The notes below the pieces were generated by a model, which worked only from the letters and a program-made list of their open reading frames with translations, did not search any database and was not told the DNA's origin. From an uncultured Dehalococcoidia bacterium (GTDB taxonomy: Bacteria > Chloroflexota > Dehalococcoidia > Lucifugimonadales > UBA3495): DNA of 64,000 nucleotides. Shown here in pieces: positions 8,922 to 18,403 of this stretch; the stretch's first letter is position 1, and every line of letters begins with the position of its first letter. The position numbers were made by a program, and so were the translations under genes. The stretch lies in the NCBI GenBank assembly GCA_951812535.1, contig CATOSK010000010.1, positions 85,148 to 149,147 on the forward strand. Direction: 5' to 3'.

Positions 8922-10082
8922 CTAGCGCAACGGCGCAGCGTAAATTTGTCCGCCCTTGGGGCAGTCCTGGCACGGCGCATTGGCCCAGAGGGCGTTGCGG
9001 CCGTTCTCCCGGGGGAGGTTGATCCCGTCCGGGCCGAGGTTGCGGTTGTAAACGTCGCCGTAGTTGCCGACGGCGTTCAGGACGTCCTGGGCGACGGTGT
9101 TGCTCAGGCCCAGGCTTTCCTGGCCGAACGAGCCGTCGATTCCCAGAAGGCGGTCCACCTTCGTGTCTCCGGTGGCCGTTGAGGACACCGAACCCTGGTT
9201 CACGCCGTAGGCCTCACCGTAGATCAGGATGGCCATTACGGTCTTGACGATGTCGAACCACTGGTCATCGCCGTGAGGGACCACCGGGCCCAAAGGCTCC
9301 TCTGAGATGGTCTCCGGGAGGATGACGTGATCGTCCCGGTTGGCGAGAGCGGTCCCCAGGGCTGCCAGCTGGGACCGGTCGTTGGTAAAGGCGTCGCACT
9401 GTCCGCTTTCGTAAGCCGCGACCACCGCGTCGGTGTCCTCGAAGGTCAAGGCCTCGATGCCAAGGTTGTTCTGGTCGGAGAAGTCCTGGAGGTTAAGCTC
9501 GGTGGTAGTTCCCTGGGTTACGCAAACCGAGGCGCCGTCCAGGTCCAGAGCGCTGTCGATTCCCAGGCTCTTGTTGACCATGAATCCCTGGCCGTCGTAG
9601 AACATGGTCTGGGCGTAGTTGCCCCACTGGGAGTCCCGCGACGTGGTCCAGGTGACGGTCCGGACCAGCATGTCCACTTCACCGGACTGGATGGTGGGAC
9701 CGCGCTCGGCGGCGGTTATCAACCGGATCTCGATGGCGTTGGGGTCGCCGACGGTGGCGGCGGCCAGCGCGCGGCACAGGTCTATGTCGAAGCCAACGTT
9801 GTTACCGGCATCATCCAGCGAACCGTAACCGGGTACGTCGTTGCGGCTGGCACAGATGACGCTGCCGCGGGCCTTGACGGCTTCCAGGCGGCTGCCCCCT
9901 TCGGGCATGGCCATAGCGGACGACTTGGCTTCCTCCAACTCCATCTTGGTGTCTTCCAGTTCTTGCTGGACGGCGGCGAGTTCTGCGGCGGAAGTGTCAG
10001 GGGCTTCTTCTGTGCAGGCGGTGAGGCCCACCAGGGCCAGGGACAGGATCACCAAAGGCAAATACTTCAGGTACCGGACCAT
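8922..10082 (-). CDS. aapJ: General L-amino acid-binding lipoprotein (AapJ type)
   Basis: About 386 residues. The N-terminus is a lipoprotein signal ending LVGLTAC, followed by a short coiled stretch (AAVQQELEDTKMELEEAK) that may act as a spacer from the membrane. The body is a family 3 solute-binding fold: RGSVICASRNDVPGYG, NNVGFDIDLCRALAAA, GCxxD-like region and FEDTDAVVAAYESGQCDAFTND. Lipid anchoring is expected in a monoderm-like or Chloroflexota envelope. Start is ambiguous between TTG 10088 and ATG 10082, both near AAGGAG. It heads the transporter cluster. Confidence 0.94.
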   Translation of the reverse strand: MVRYLKYLPLVILSLALVGLTACTEEAPDTSAAELAAVQQELEDTKMELEEAKSSAMAMPEGGSRLEAVKARGSVICASRNDVPGYGSLDDAGNNVGFDIDLCRALAAATVGDPNAIEIRLITAAERGPTIQSGEVDMLVRTVTWTTSRDSQWGNYAQTMFYDGQGFMVNKSLGIDSALDLDGASVCVTQGTTTELNLQDFSDQNNLGIEALTFEDTDAVVAAYESGQCDAFTNDRSQLAALGTALANRDDHVILPETISEEPLGPVVPHGDDQWFDIVKTVMAILIYGEAYGVNQGSVSSTATGDTKVDRLLGIDGSFGQESLGLSNTVAQDVLNAVGNYGDVYNRNLGPDGINLPRENGRNALWANAPCQDCPKGGQIYAAPLR

Positions 10083-10158
10083 ATACAATACACTCCTTCG
10101 CTTCTGGGTATAGGCCGATCATATTTTCTTCACACGGCCATGCCCATATCTTGAACAG

Positions 10159-10236
10159 TGGTACCCCGGATGGGCTTCGATCCCATGATCTCCACCTTGA
10201 AAGGGTGGCGTCCTAACCTGGCTAGACGACCGGGGC
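10159..10236 (-). tRNA. tRNA-Glu (UUC), CCA encoded
   Basis: Cloverleaf on the minus strand: acceptor GCCCCGG pairs with CCGGGGT (terminal G-U), the D arm carries GTCTAGCC-AGGTTAGGAC, the anticodon stem CCACC/GGTGG encloses loop CTTTCAA (anticodon TTC), and the T arm contains GGATCGAAGCC. The 3' CCA is encoded. Confidence 0.93.
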
Positions 10237-10279
10237 ACAGCGTTTATCTTACTACATGTGCGTACAATTTCGCCACATT

Positions 10280-11308
10280 TTACGGATACACGGCTACGGA
10301 ATCCAAAGCGAGATCTTCGGGCCAGCCGAACATGAGGTTCATGTTTTGAACGGCCTGGCCAGCGGCTCCCTTGACCAGGTTGTCGATGCAGCTGATGACT
10401 ATCAGCCGGCCCGTCCGGGAGTCCACCACGGGATGGACCAGGCACTGGTTGTTTCCCAGCGTCTGCTTGGTCTGGGGCGGCCTGGAGGCAACGACGACGA
10501 AGGGATGGCCCTTGTAATAGTCCTCGTATAAATCCCGGATGCGCTGTGACGGGTCGCCGCTGTCCAGGTACTCCGGCCGCAGCTGGGCATAGCAGGAACT
10601 GAGGATGCCCCTGGTCATGGGAATAAGATGGGTCAGGAAGGTGATGGCCAGGGTGTCTTCCGACAGGGCGTTGAGTTCCTGCGTGATCTCGGGCAGATGC
10701 CGGTGGCCGCCCAGCGAGTACGCCATCACGTTCTCGTTGACCTCGGAATAGTGGGTGGTCAACGCCAGTGTCCGGCCGGCGCCGGAAACGCCGGACTTGC
10801 TGTCGATGACTATTCCTCCTTCCACCAGCCGGTGTTCCACCGCTGGAGCCATTCCGAGGATCGCACTGGTGGGATAACAGCCTGGGTTGGCAATCAGGCG
10901 GGATCCCGGCACTTCCTCGTGGTGCAGCTCGGGCAGCCCGTAGACGGCCTCCTCGAGGTAGGTCGGGTCCGGGTGTTCCACTCCGTACCATTCGGTATAT
11001 TCCCTGGCGTCCTTGAGACGGAAATCGGCGCTGATGTCTACCGTTTTGATCCCCTGCTCCAGGAGAGGGATCACCGCCTCGGCGCTGGCCTTGTGGGGCA
11101 GGGCCGAGAACACCAGGTCCAGGCTGCCTTCCAGTTCCGGTGTGATGGTCAGGTCTAGTTGGGACAGGTGGGGGAACACCTCGCCCAGTTTCTGCCCCGC
11201 CGCACTGCGGCCCGTTACCGAGGCGATCTCCACCTCGGGATGCTGGTAGAGGATGCGGGCCAGCTCGGAGCCCGCGTATCCAGTCACGTTGATGATGCCT
11301 GCCTTCAT
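10280..11308 (-). CDS. argC: N-acetyl-gamma-glutamyl-phosphate reductase
   Basis: 342 residues, standard length. The N-terminal NADPH site reads INVTGYAGSELARIL, the catalytic Cys is in IANPGCYPTSA (C144), and the C-terminal substrate site includes GGHRHLPEI. The enzyme reduces N-acetylglutamyl phosphate in arginine biosynthesis. The ATG at 11308 overlaps the nth stop (ATGA) and follows GAGGAG, so the two genes are coupled. No other arg genes lie nearby, so this member is separated from the rest of the pathway. A LysW-linked lysine-type role cannot be excluded from sequence alone. Confidence 0.94.
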   Translation of the reverse strand: MKAGIINVTGYAGSELARILYQHPEVEIASVTGRSAAGQKLGEVFPHLSQLDLTITPELEGSLDLVFSALPHKASAEAVIPLLEQGIKTVDISADFRLKDAREYTEWYGVEHPDPTYLEEAVYGLPELHHEEVPGSRLIANPGCYPTSAILGMAPAVEHRLVEGGIVIDSKSGVSGAGRTLALTTHYSEVNENVMAYSLGGHRHLPEITQELNALSEDTLAITFLTHLIPMTRGILSSCYAQLRPEYLDSGDPSQRIRDLYEDYYKGHPFVVVASRPPQTKQTLGNNQCLVHPVVDSRTGRLIVISCIDNLVKGAAGQAVQNMNLMFGWPEDLALDSVAVYP

Positions 11309-12108
11309 TGCGTCGTCTCCTCAATTTCGGGTGTGTGGGGGAGCTGAGTGGTCTTGCTCCCGGCTCGTTTCCTGGGTTTGGGGGTCTGCGAGGCGTCGGG
11401 CCCGTCAGACCCCATCATTCGGTCCCGAGCGGGACATCCGAAACCGATGATGCAATCTCCGCACAGTGGCCGCTGGGCCTTACAGACCTGGCGGCCGTGG
11501 GTGATGAAGGCGACGTGGAAGGGAAAAACCTGGTGCGGTTCAACTGCGGCTTCCAGCAGATCGTGGGCCTTATCCGCGTTGACCTTGGGGCCGATGAGCT
11601 CCAGCCGTTGGGCCACGCGAAAGATGTGCGTGTCGATGGCCATGGCTGGCATGCCAAGCGAGAAATTGAGAATGATGCCGGCGGATTTGGGGCCGATGCC
11701 GGGGAGCTGCCGGAGCCACGCCTTGGCCTCGGCCAAAGGCATCTCCGCCAGGAAGGATAGGTCCAGCGAGTCTTGGTTGAGTTCCAGGATCCTGGTCAGG
11801 ATGGTCTTGATGCGGGGCGCCTTGATCTTGGCCAGGCCCCCAACACTGATGGCCGATTCGATGTCCGCTACCTCGGCCCGCGCGATGCTGTACAGATCTC
11901 CGAACCTTCCCATCAGGCTGCGGAAGGCCCTCTCCGAGTTGGTGTCTGAAGTGTGCTGCGAAAGAATCGTGAAGACCAGCTCGTGGGCTGGATCCAGGCG
12001 AGGTTCTTCCGGGAAGGGCCCGTACTGCTCGGTGAGCAGGCGGATGGCCTCATTGATGGCTATGGAGGGCTTTGCCGCTCTCTTTTTCCTGCTTCTCTTG
12101 GGAGGCAT
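11305..12108 (-). CDS. nth: Endonuclease III-type DNA glycosylase/AP lyase
   Basis: 267 residues. Helix-hairpin-helix LPGIGPKSAGII (135-146) holds the catalytic Lys141, the catalytic Asp is in MAIDTHIFRV (D159), and the 4Fe-4S cluster motif is C209-x6-C216-x2-C219-x5-C225. It removes oxidised pyrimidines and nicks abasic sites. N- and C-terminal basic tails (KRSRKKRAAK; KPRKRAGSK) extend beyond the usual 210-220-residue core and may help DNA binding. It overlaps argC by four bases, an unexpected functional pairing. Confidence 0.93.
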   Translation of the reverse strand: MPPKRSRKKRAAKPSIAINEAIRLLTEQYGPFPEEPRLDPAHELVFTILSQHTSDTNSERAFRSLMGRFGDLYSIARAEVADIESAISVGGLAKIKAPRIKTILTRILELNQDSLDLSFLAEMPLAEAKAWLRQLPGIGPKSAGIILNFSLGMPAMAIDTHIFRVAQRLELIGPKVNADKAHDLLEAAVEPHQVFPFHVAFITHGRQVCKAQRPLCGDCIIGFGCPARDRMMGSDGPDASQTPKPRKRAGSKTTQLPHTPEIEETTQ

Positions 12109-12337
12109 TATGCGGCGCTTGCACAGTGGGAATAAACCGGCCCAGCGTGTGAGGCGATGATCCGGCGCGGGGTCCGGCGGCTAGCGGATTCTAGCATCCG
12201 AGGCGCCGGGTTCTCAAGAAAGAAGGCTGCAGTAAAGAGGCCTGAGGAGACTGCCACCCAGACCGCAACTGCCCGGAACCGGGTTGGGCGGGCAGGCCGG
12301 GGGCTGGATGGGCCGAACGGGGGAGGGCTGGTTGGCC

Positions 12338-13237
12338 CTAGGGATTCTCCCCCGTACCTCCCAGTTGCGAACGCAGGAACTGCTCCAACTCCCGGACGAC
12401 GGCTGAAGGGTCGGGCATGTCGCTGTCGGTCTGGCTCTCGTCGTAGCGGGTTTCCAGCTTCTTGATGTAGTCCTGGAGCTGGTCGTCCTCGTCGACGGCC
12501 TTCAGTACCTCCTGGTCGAATGTATCGGCCGCCGCGCTCAACTCCTTCAGGTCGATGGGAAGGTCCAAGAGCCCGATCAGGTTCTTGGCCAGGGTATAGC
12601 TGATCCGGTAGTTGGGAGCCGCCTGTAGGTAGTGAGAGGTATGGCCCCACAGGGAAGCGTAGGCCATGCCCTGCCGGGTACAGGCGTCCATGACGGCGGT
12701 GCTTATCCCGGTCGGACCCTGATAGTTGGAAGTGCCCACGCTGGCCGATTCCAATGCCTGCTGGAGATCGGGTTGGGTGGAGGAACCGGTCAGCCGGACG
12801 GGGCGGGTATGAGGCACCGCATCAAGGAGCGCCCCGACGTGGATCACCGTCTGCACCCCGTACTCGCGGGCTACCCCCGAAACCAGGGAAGAAAAGGTGC
12901 GCCATTTCAGGTTGGGCTCCACTCCCAGCAGGAACATCATCCCCGGTTCGGCATCCCCGTCCGCCGGGCTCCAATAGTAGAACTCGTTGGCCGGCCAATG
13001 GATTCTGCGGCGGCCGTCCTTGGTCCGGGTCGACCGGGGCCGTTCCCGGGTGAATACGAAGAAATCCTCCGGGTCAACCTCGGCAAATTTCTTCGCGTCC
13101 AGCTTTCGCAGGAGGTACTTGATGGTGTTGGTCGCACTCTCAGCGGCATCGGGCCACCCGGCATAGGCGATCAACAGCCGGTCCAGTCTGGCCGGCGGGG
13201 TTTCATGTAACGTCAGGTGTTCAGGTAGGGGAGACAC
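12338..13237 (-). CDS. PAC2 (proteasome assembly chaperone 2) family protein
   Basis: 299 residues beginning with a GTG at 13237 that follows AGGAGGGAGTC. The pattern LIAYAGWPDAAESATNTIKYLL, GVEPNLKWRTFSSLV, TVIHVGALLDAVPHTRP and SLWGHTSHYLQAAPNYRIS matches the PAC2 family of ATP-grasp-like proteins found in actinobacteria and Chloroflexota. The C-terminal region is acidic and helical (FDQEVLKAVDEDDQLQDYIKKLE). Bacterial members are sometimes linked to proteasome or carboligase function, but no proteasome genes are visible here, so the role is unknown. Confidence 0.85.
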   Translation of the reverse strand: MSPLPEHLTLHETPPARLDRLLIAYAGWPDAAESATNTIKYLLRKLDAKKFAEVDPEDFFVFTRERPRSTRTKDGRRRIHWPANEFYYWSPADGDAEPGMMFLLGVEPNLKWRTFSSLVSGVAREYGVQTVIHVGALLDAVPHTRPVRLTGSSTQPDLQQALESASVGTSNYQGPTGISTAVMDACTRQGMAYASLWGHTSHYLQAAPNYRISYTLAKNLIGLLDLPIDLKELSAAADTFDQEVLKAVDEDDQLQDYIKKLETRYDESQTDSDMPDPSAVVRELEQFLRSQLGGTGENP

Positions 13238-13545
13238 GACTCCCTCCTGTCAGTGGTTTGATGCCGCCGAAGCGGGGTTGATTCTCCGTGGAATGGAAGC
13301 CGGGCCGCGCCTGTGGTATCCGGCGTCCGGGACCGGTTCGCGTGGAATGTTTCGTCCGTGTGGGACGCCCCAAAACCCTTTAGGCCGCCGGAAAGAGTAT
13401 TAGGTATTGGCCAAAATAGCAAGAACCATCCCGCCGGTCAGTGCCTGCCTTTGCCGCCAGGTCGAGCGCCGGCATCGCACTCAACCCTGTCTACGGGAAC
13501 ACCAGCGAGCCGGTTTCAACCCGCTCTTGCCGCGGCCAACCCCTA
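13238..13545. other. Intergenic region, no feature recognised
   Basis: 308 bp between the PAC2 gene and crcB, both minus strand. It must contain any promoter for the PAC2 gene, but no convincing -35/-10 pair, terminator or small gene was seen. Confidence 0.4.
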
Positions 13546-13929
13546 CTACCAGGCCCGGGCGGCCACGTTTCCCATCAGCAGGCCCAGGAATGCCGCCCCA
13601 AGGCCGGCAATGATGCTGCCGCCCACGTTTGCCGCGGCTCTGACGAACTCTCCCTCCATGATTAACCTGACCGACTCCAGGCTCAACGTGGAGAAAGTGG
13701 TGTATCCTCCCAGGAATCCGACGGCGGCAAAGCTCCGGACCGGCTCGGGTAGCGGCGCCCGTTCCAGGGAAATACCCACCAGCAGCCCAATGAGAAACGA
13801 GCCCGTCACATTGACGATCAACGTGCCCATAACGGTGTCTGGACCCCAGTGCGAACCAGCCCACCGTCCGACGGCGAAGCGGAGGACCGAGCCGGCGGCT
13901 CCGCCCACTGCCACCAGCAGCCAGGTCAT
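13546..13929 (-). CDS. crcB: Fluoride exporter CrcB/FluC
   Basis: 127 residues with four membrane segments. Family motifs are clear: VGGAAGSVLRFAVG, GTLIVNVTGSFLIGLLVG and VGFLGGYTTFSTLSLES with the phenylalanine and Thr residues lining the fluoride path. FluC channels are dual-topology homodimers, or heterodimers of two adjacent genes; only one copy is present here, so a homodimer is expected. It removes fluoride that otherwise inhibits enolase and pyrophosphatase. A fluoride riboswitch on the coding strand was searched for by eye and not found. Confidence 0.92.
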   Translation of the reverse strand: MTWLLVAVGGAAGSVLRFAVGRWAGSHWGPDTVMGTLIVNVTGSFLIGLLVGISLERAPLPEPVRSFAAVGFLGGYTTFSTLSLESVRLIMEGEFVRAAANVGGSIIAGLGAAFLGLLMGNVAARAW

Positions 13930-14053
13930 CTCAAACCCGGCTATGCCGAGGGCACCGGATTCGTGCTTCGCTCGTAGGGCAGGGCGATGTCACTCCCTAC
14001 TGCCCCCCACCGCGGTAGTCCTTTCCACGGTATGAGCCCCCACCGGCAGTCCG

Positions 14054-14917
14054 TTAACGCCCCGCCGGGACGGCGGCCCCCGGCGTTTTCATGCGCAGGC
14101 TGTACACCGACGTCCGGGCGGTGAAGTACATGGTCCTCGAGTCCGGGCCGCCCCAGGCGCAGTTGGCCGGAATCTCGGGTAGCCGGATTATGCCCAGATG
14201 CGATCCGGAGGCGTCGAAGACCCAGCACCCGCCGGGACCGGTGCAGTATACCCGGCCCTCCACGTCCACCTTCATGCCGTCTGGGACCCCGTCCGGTTCG
14301 TCAGAGGACATGTCCGCGAAGATGCGGCCGTTGGCGCAGCTGCCGTCCGGCTGAACGTCGTAGGCCCGTATCTGCATGTCGTTCCTGGTGTTGGCGACGT
14401 ATAGGATGCTCTCGTCGGGAGAGAAGGCGAGGCCATTGGGGTATTCGACGTCCCGCACCACGGCGGTGACGGCTCCGTCGGGCATGATCCGGTGCACGCC
14501 GCTGAACTCTATCTCCCGGTCGGCCGGGTCAATCCTGCCGCTGGGGTTCGTGAAATAGATGCTGCCGTCGGACTTGCATACGACATCGTTGGGGCGGTGG
14601 AGACGCTTGCCTTCCCAGCGGTCGGCCAGGCCGGTTATGGTTCCGTCCTGCTCCCGGCGGCTGATGCGCCGGGCGTCGCCCTCGCACATGACGAGACGCC
14701 CTTCCAGGTCGAAGGTGAGACCGTTGGAACCGCCGCTGTTGTCCCGGTAGACTTCGGCCGGGCTGCCCGGGGTGACTCGATAAATTATGCTGGTCCGTAT
14801 GTCAACGAAAAGCAGGTACCCATCGACGTGCCAGAGCGGGCCTTCGGTGAATTGGAATCCCGTGGCCACCAGGAATGTCGGTTCCGATTCGACGACACCG
14901 TCCAGTAGATCCGGCAT
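14054..14917 (-). CDS. SMP-30/gluconolactonase-family lactonase
   Basis: 287 residues, a six-bladed beta-propeller. The metal ligands expected for the family are present: Glu in GFQFTEGPLWHVDG, Asn in RLHRPNDVVCKSDGSIYF, Asn in YPNGLAFSPDESILYVAN and Asp in DEPDGVPDGMKVD. These enzymes hydrolyse sugar or other lactones with a divalent cation. GGAGG eight bases before the ATG supports the start. It stands alone upstream of crcB; the natural lactone cannot be inferred. Confidence 0.9.
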   Translation of the reverse strand: MPDLLDGVVESEPTFLVATGFQFTEGPLWHVDGYLLFVDIRTSIIYRVTPGSPAEVYRDNSGGSNGLTFDLEGRLVMCEGDARRISRREQDGTITGLADRWEGKRLHRPNDVVCKSDGSIYFTNPSGRIDPADREIEFSGVHRIMPDGAVTAVVRDVEYPNGLAFSPDESILYVANTRNDMQIRAYDVQPDGSCANGRIFADMSSDEPDGVPDGMKVDVEGRVYCTGPGGCWVFDASGSHLGIIRLPEIPANCAWGGPDSRTMYFTARTSVYSLRMKTPGAAVPAGR

Positions 14918-15066
14918 GGCGCAATCCTCCGTGGAGAAGATGGGAAGGCGGGGCGGGGAGCGTCTCCTGGACGCAGTTCCGGGAGTATAGTTTGGCCCCC
15001 GGCCATTTTCAACTGAGTCAAACCAGACCGAGCGGACGTGCCCGACTCCACTGGACCGGGTTTAAA

Positions 15067-15330
15067 ATGAACCAAAACATGATCCCAAGAATCGCCTCAG
15101 GGTTCCGAGGACGCTCGTCTTTGAACACTCCTTTGACCACCGAACAGCAGATCCAGGCCGTGTTGTCCGCTCTTGCCGAGGTGCAGGCGTGCGACAACTG
15201 CGGCGCCAGGTTCCGGTTCGGAGACCTGGACTGCCCGCACTGCGGGGCGGAATTGGATGATTACTTTCGCGGTTGGGCCGGCCGGTTGCTTGAGAAGTTG
15301 GGCATCTATCCGGGCGGCCCCGGCGTCTAG
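15067..15330 (+). CDS. Small double zinc-ribbon protein
   Basis: Up to 87 residues from ATG 15067, or 69 residues from TTG 15121, which has a better spaced GAGGAC. The C-terminal part has two CxxC pairs, CDNCGARFRFGDLDCPHCGAEL, split here as CDNCG and CPHCG, followed by an amphipathic helix. Such ribbons bind one zinc and often mediate protein contact. It precedes the dehydrogenase gene by 115 bp on the same strand. Function unknown. Confidence 0.6.
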   Translation: MNQNMIPRIASGFRGRSSLNTPLTTEQQIQAVLSALAEVQACDNCGARFRFGDLDCPHCGAELDDYFRGWAGRLLEKLGIYPGGPGV

Positions 15331-15445
15331 CAGACGCGGGTGGTCCCTGGTTTGCCGGTCGGCCCGCCGGGTTTTCGGTCCGGTTGAACGGCCTTTCCCG
15401 TTGGGATAAGCTAGCCCGGCATCCGGGAGCCTTCAGGAGTCCTCC

Positions 15446-18355
15446 ATGACCACGACGACCGCCCAACGTATCCGGGGAAGAGAAAGGGAAGAGCTGGCGC
15501 AGGAAATCGCGCGGCGGGTTTCCGGCGAGGTCCGTTTCGACCCCTTTTCCCGGGTCCTGTACAGCACCGACGCCAGCATCTACCAGATGCAGCCGGTGGG
15601 CGTGGTTATTCCCCGCAGTGTTGAGGACGTCCTGGCGGTGATGGAGGTGGCCCGGGACAACCAGGTCCCAGTCCTGCCCCGTTCCGGCGGGACCAGCCTG
15701 GCCGGGCAGACGGTTAACCACGCCATCGTGATGGACTTCAGCAAGTACATGAACCAGGTGCTCGAAGTGAATGAGGAGGAGCACTGGGCGCGGGTGCAGC
15801 CCGGGATCATTCTGGACCAGCTCAACCGGCACCTAACCCGATATAACCTGCAATACGCGCCGGACCCCACCACGTCCAGCCGGGCCTGTGTCGGAGGCGG
15901 CATCGGCAACAACACCTGCGGGGCCCACTCCGTCATCTACGGCAAGACCCTGGATCATGTCCAGGAGTTGGACGTAGTGCTGTCCGACGCTTCCCGCTCC
16001 CACTTCCAGACGCTGGATGGGCCTTCCCTGGAGGCCAAGCTCGGCGGGACCGGTCTGGAGTCGGATATTTACCGGGGGGTTCTGCGAATCGCCCGGGAGC
16101 ACATTCCCGAGATCGAGGCCCGTTACCCCAGGATCATGCGCCGGGTGAGCGGTTACAACCTGGACGACTTCCTGCATGAAGGGCCGGTCAACCTGGCTCG
16201 GATGGCCGTAGGCTCCGAGGGCACGCTCTGCGTTACGACCGAAGCCAAGGTCAACCTCGTCCCACGGCCCACCATGACCAGCCTGTCGGTCCTCCACTTC
16301 GACGACATCGTAGAGGCCAGTGAAGCGACGCGGGAGGTGCTGCGCCATCCGGTTTCATCCATCGAGTTGATGGACAAGATGATGCTGGACCGTTGCCGGG
16401 ATTCTCTCGGGTTCGCCCAGAACCTCTCCTTCGTGGATGGGAACCCCGGCTCGCTGTTGCTGGTCGAGTTCTACGGCGAGTCCGAAGCCGAGTTGCTTTC
16501 CAAGATGGAAGCGCTGCGGGATGACATGGCTCGCAAGCGGCTGGGGTACGCCTGCGTCAACCTTCTCGACCGCGCTTCCCAGGCCAACGTCTGGCGTATC
16601 CGTACCGCCGGGTTGGGCTTGCTGATGAGCATCCACGGCGATTCGAAACCGCTCCCCTACGTCGAGGACACGGCAGTCGACCCGGACCAGTTGGGGCCCT
16701 TCGTCAAGCGCTTCGACGAAATAGTCCGCAGCCACAACACCGAGGCCGGTTACTACGGTCATGCCAGCGTGGGCTGCCTGCACATCCGGCCGCTGGTAAG
16801 CCTCAAGGACGAAGCTGGCATCAACCGCATGATTGCCATCGCGGATGAGATCAGCGACCTAGTCAAGGAGTTTGGCGGCTCCCTTAGCGGAGAGCACGGC
16901 GACGGCATTGTCCGCGGCGTGTGGGCCGAAAAGATGTTCGGTCCGGAGTTGGTCGATGCTTTCCGGGAGCTGAAAACCACCTTTGATCCCCAGGGGATAA
17001 TGAATCCGGGCAAGATATTCGACTGCCCGCCCATGGGAGAGAACCTGCGTTACGGCACCGAGTACCGGGCGGCTGCCCTTCCCACCACGCTGGACTTCTC
17101 CCTCGACACCGACTACGCCGGCGCCGTGGAAATGTGCAACGGGATGGCGGCCTGCCGCAAGCTGGACGGGACCATGTGCCCGTCGTTCATGGCAACCCGC
17201 GACGAGGAACATTCCACCAGGGGAAGGGCCAACCTTCTCCGCGCCGCCCTGTCGGGGAACCTTCCCGAAGGCACCATGACGAGCCGCCGGCTGTATGAGG
17301 CCCTGGACCTTTGCCTGGAATGCAAGGGCTGCAAGTCCGAGTGTCCGTCCGGCGTGGACATGGCCAAGCTCAAGTACGAGTTCCTGTCCAACTACAACAA
17401 GGCCAACAAGCCATCGCTGCGCACCCGCATGTTCGCTCAAATCAATCGCGTCAACCGCTGGGGCAGCAGGTTCGCCCCCCTATCCAACTGGGGCGCGTCC
17501 AATCCGCTGGGCAAGCTTATCTCGGAAAAAATGCTGGGGGTCCATCCGCATCGGCGTTTGCCGGCCTTTGCCGGGTCCACCTTCGAGCAATGGTTCCACC
17601 GGCGTACTTCCCGCCTGGAGACAGGAAGTACGGTGGCCCTCTTCAATGACACCTTCATGAATTACAACTATCCCCAGGTCGGTATGGCGACGGTGGAACT
17701 GCTGGAAGCCGCCGGCTTCCGGGTGGAACTGGTCAGCGCGGGCTGCTGCGGCCGCCCGATGATCTCCAAGGGGTTCCTGGACGACGCTGCGTCGTCCGCT
17801 TCCGCCAATGTCGATGCTCTGTTCCGGTTCGCCGAACGGGACATTCCCATAATCGGGTGCGAACCCAGCTGCCTGCTGACCTTCCGGGATGAATACCCTG
17901 AGCTTGTCAGGGACGAAAGGGCGAAGAAAATAGCGGATAACAGCTACCTGATTGATGAATTCCTGGCCATGCTTTCGAATCGTGGAGAATCGGCGTTAGA
18001 GTTTGACCAGACCGCCAAGAAAGTGCTCTTCCACGGGCACTGCCACGAAAAATCACTGGTGGGAACGGCGAGCTCCCTAACAGCGCTCCGCCTGCCTCCC
18101 AACTACGAAGTCGAACTGATCAACGCCGGCTGCTGCGGTATGGCCGGGTCTTTCGGATTCGAAAAAGAGCACTACGACATATCCATGACCATCGGAGGCC
18201 AGTCTCTCTTCCCGGCCATTGAGGCCAAGGGGCCGGACTGGGAAGTTGCGGTGATGGGGGTATCCTGTCGCCAGCAGGTCGAGCACGGGACAGGCCGTTC
18301 CGCCCGCCACCTTTCCGAGGTGCTGCGGGATGCGTTGGTGCAACCGGGGTCCTGA
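15446..18355 (+). CDS. FAD-binding and Fe-S D-2-hydroxyacid dehydrogenase (GlcD-GlcF fusion type)
   Basis: 969 residues. Residues about 40-250 form the FAD-binding domain (PRSGGTSLAGQTVNHAIV), 260-530 the FAD-oxidase C-terminal domain (YYGHASVGCLHIRP, LSGEHGDGIVRG). A ferredoxin-like part follows with two cysteine clusters (CNGMAACRKLDGTMCPS near 562 and CLECKGCKSECPSG near 621). The end holds two CCG domains (SAGCCGRPMISKGF near 765, NAGCCGMAGSFGFE near 894). This is the YdiJ/D-lactate dehydrogenase-like arrangement that oxidises D-2-hydroxyacids and passes electrons towards quinones or cytochromes. The exact acid is not determined by sequence. Confidence 0.9.
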   Translation: MTTTTAQRIRGREREELAQEIARRVSGEVRFDPFSRVLYSTDASIYQMQPVGVVIPRSVEDVLAVMEVARDNQVPVLPRSGGTSLAGQTVNHAIVMDFSKYMNQVLEVNEEEHWARVQPGIILDQLNRHLTRYNLQYAPDPTTSSRACVGGGIGNNTCGAHSVIYGKTLDHVQELDVVLSDASRSHFQTLDGPSLEAKLGGTGLESDIYRGVLRIAREHIPEIEARYPRIMRRVSGYNLDDFLHEGPVNLARMAVGSEGTLCVTTEAKVNLVPRPTMTSLSVLHFDDIVEASEATREVLRHPVSSIELMDKMMLDRCRDSLGFAQNLSFVDGNPGSLLLVEFYGESEAELLSKMEALRDDMARKRLGYACVNLLDRASQANVWRIRTAGLGLLMSIHGDSKPLPYVEDTAVDPDQLGPFVKRFDEIVRSHNTEAGYYGHASVGCLHIRPLVSLKDEAGINRMIAIADEISDLVKEFGGSLSGEHGDGIVRGVWAEKMFGPELVDAFRELKTTFDPQGIMNPGKIFDCPPMGENLRYGTEYRAAALPTTLDFSLDTDYAGAVEMCNGMAACRKLDGTMCPSFMATRDEEHSTRGRANLLRAALSGNLPEGTMTSRRLYEALDLCLECKGCKSECPSGVDMAKLKYEFLSNYNKANKPSLRTRMFAQINRVNRWGSRFAPLSNWGASNPLGKLISEKMLGVHPHRRLPAFAGSTFEQWFHRRTSRLETGSTVALFNDTFMNYNYPQVGMATVELLEAAGFRVELVSAGCCGRPMISKGFLDDAASSASANVDALFRFAERDIPIIGCEPSCLLTFRDEYPELVRDERAKKIADNSYLIDEFLAMLSNRGESALEFDQTAKKVLFHGHCHEKSLVGTASSLTALRLPPNYEVELINAGCCGMAGSFGFEKEHYDISMTIGGQSLFPAIEAKGPDWEVAVMGVSCRQQVEHGTGRSARHLSEVLRDALVQPGS

Positions 18356-18403
18356 TCCCCTGCGAGCCGCCTGGCGTCCCTTTTCGGGCGACCGTACAAT
18401 CTT

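Noticed and set aside
13975..14050. Possible fluoride riboswitch near crcB (GGGCGATG, ACCGC, GGTATGAGCCCC pieces and short stems)
   Set aside because: The suggestive order of elements is on the plus strand, while crcB and its upstream gene are on the minus strand; the minus-strand sequence does not fit the consensus.
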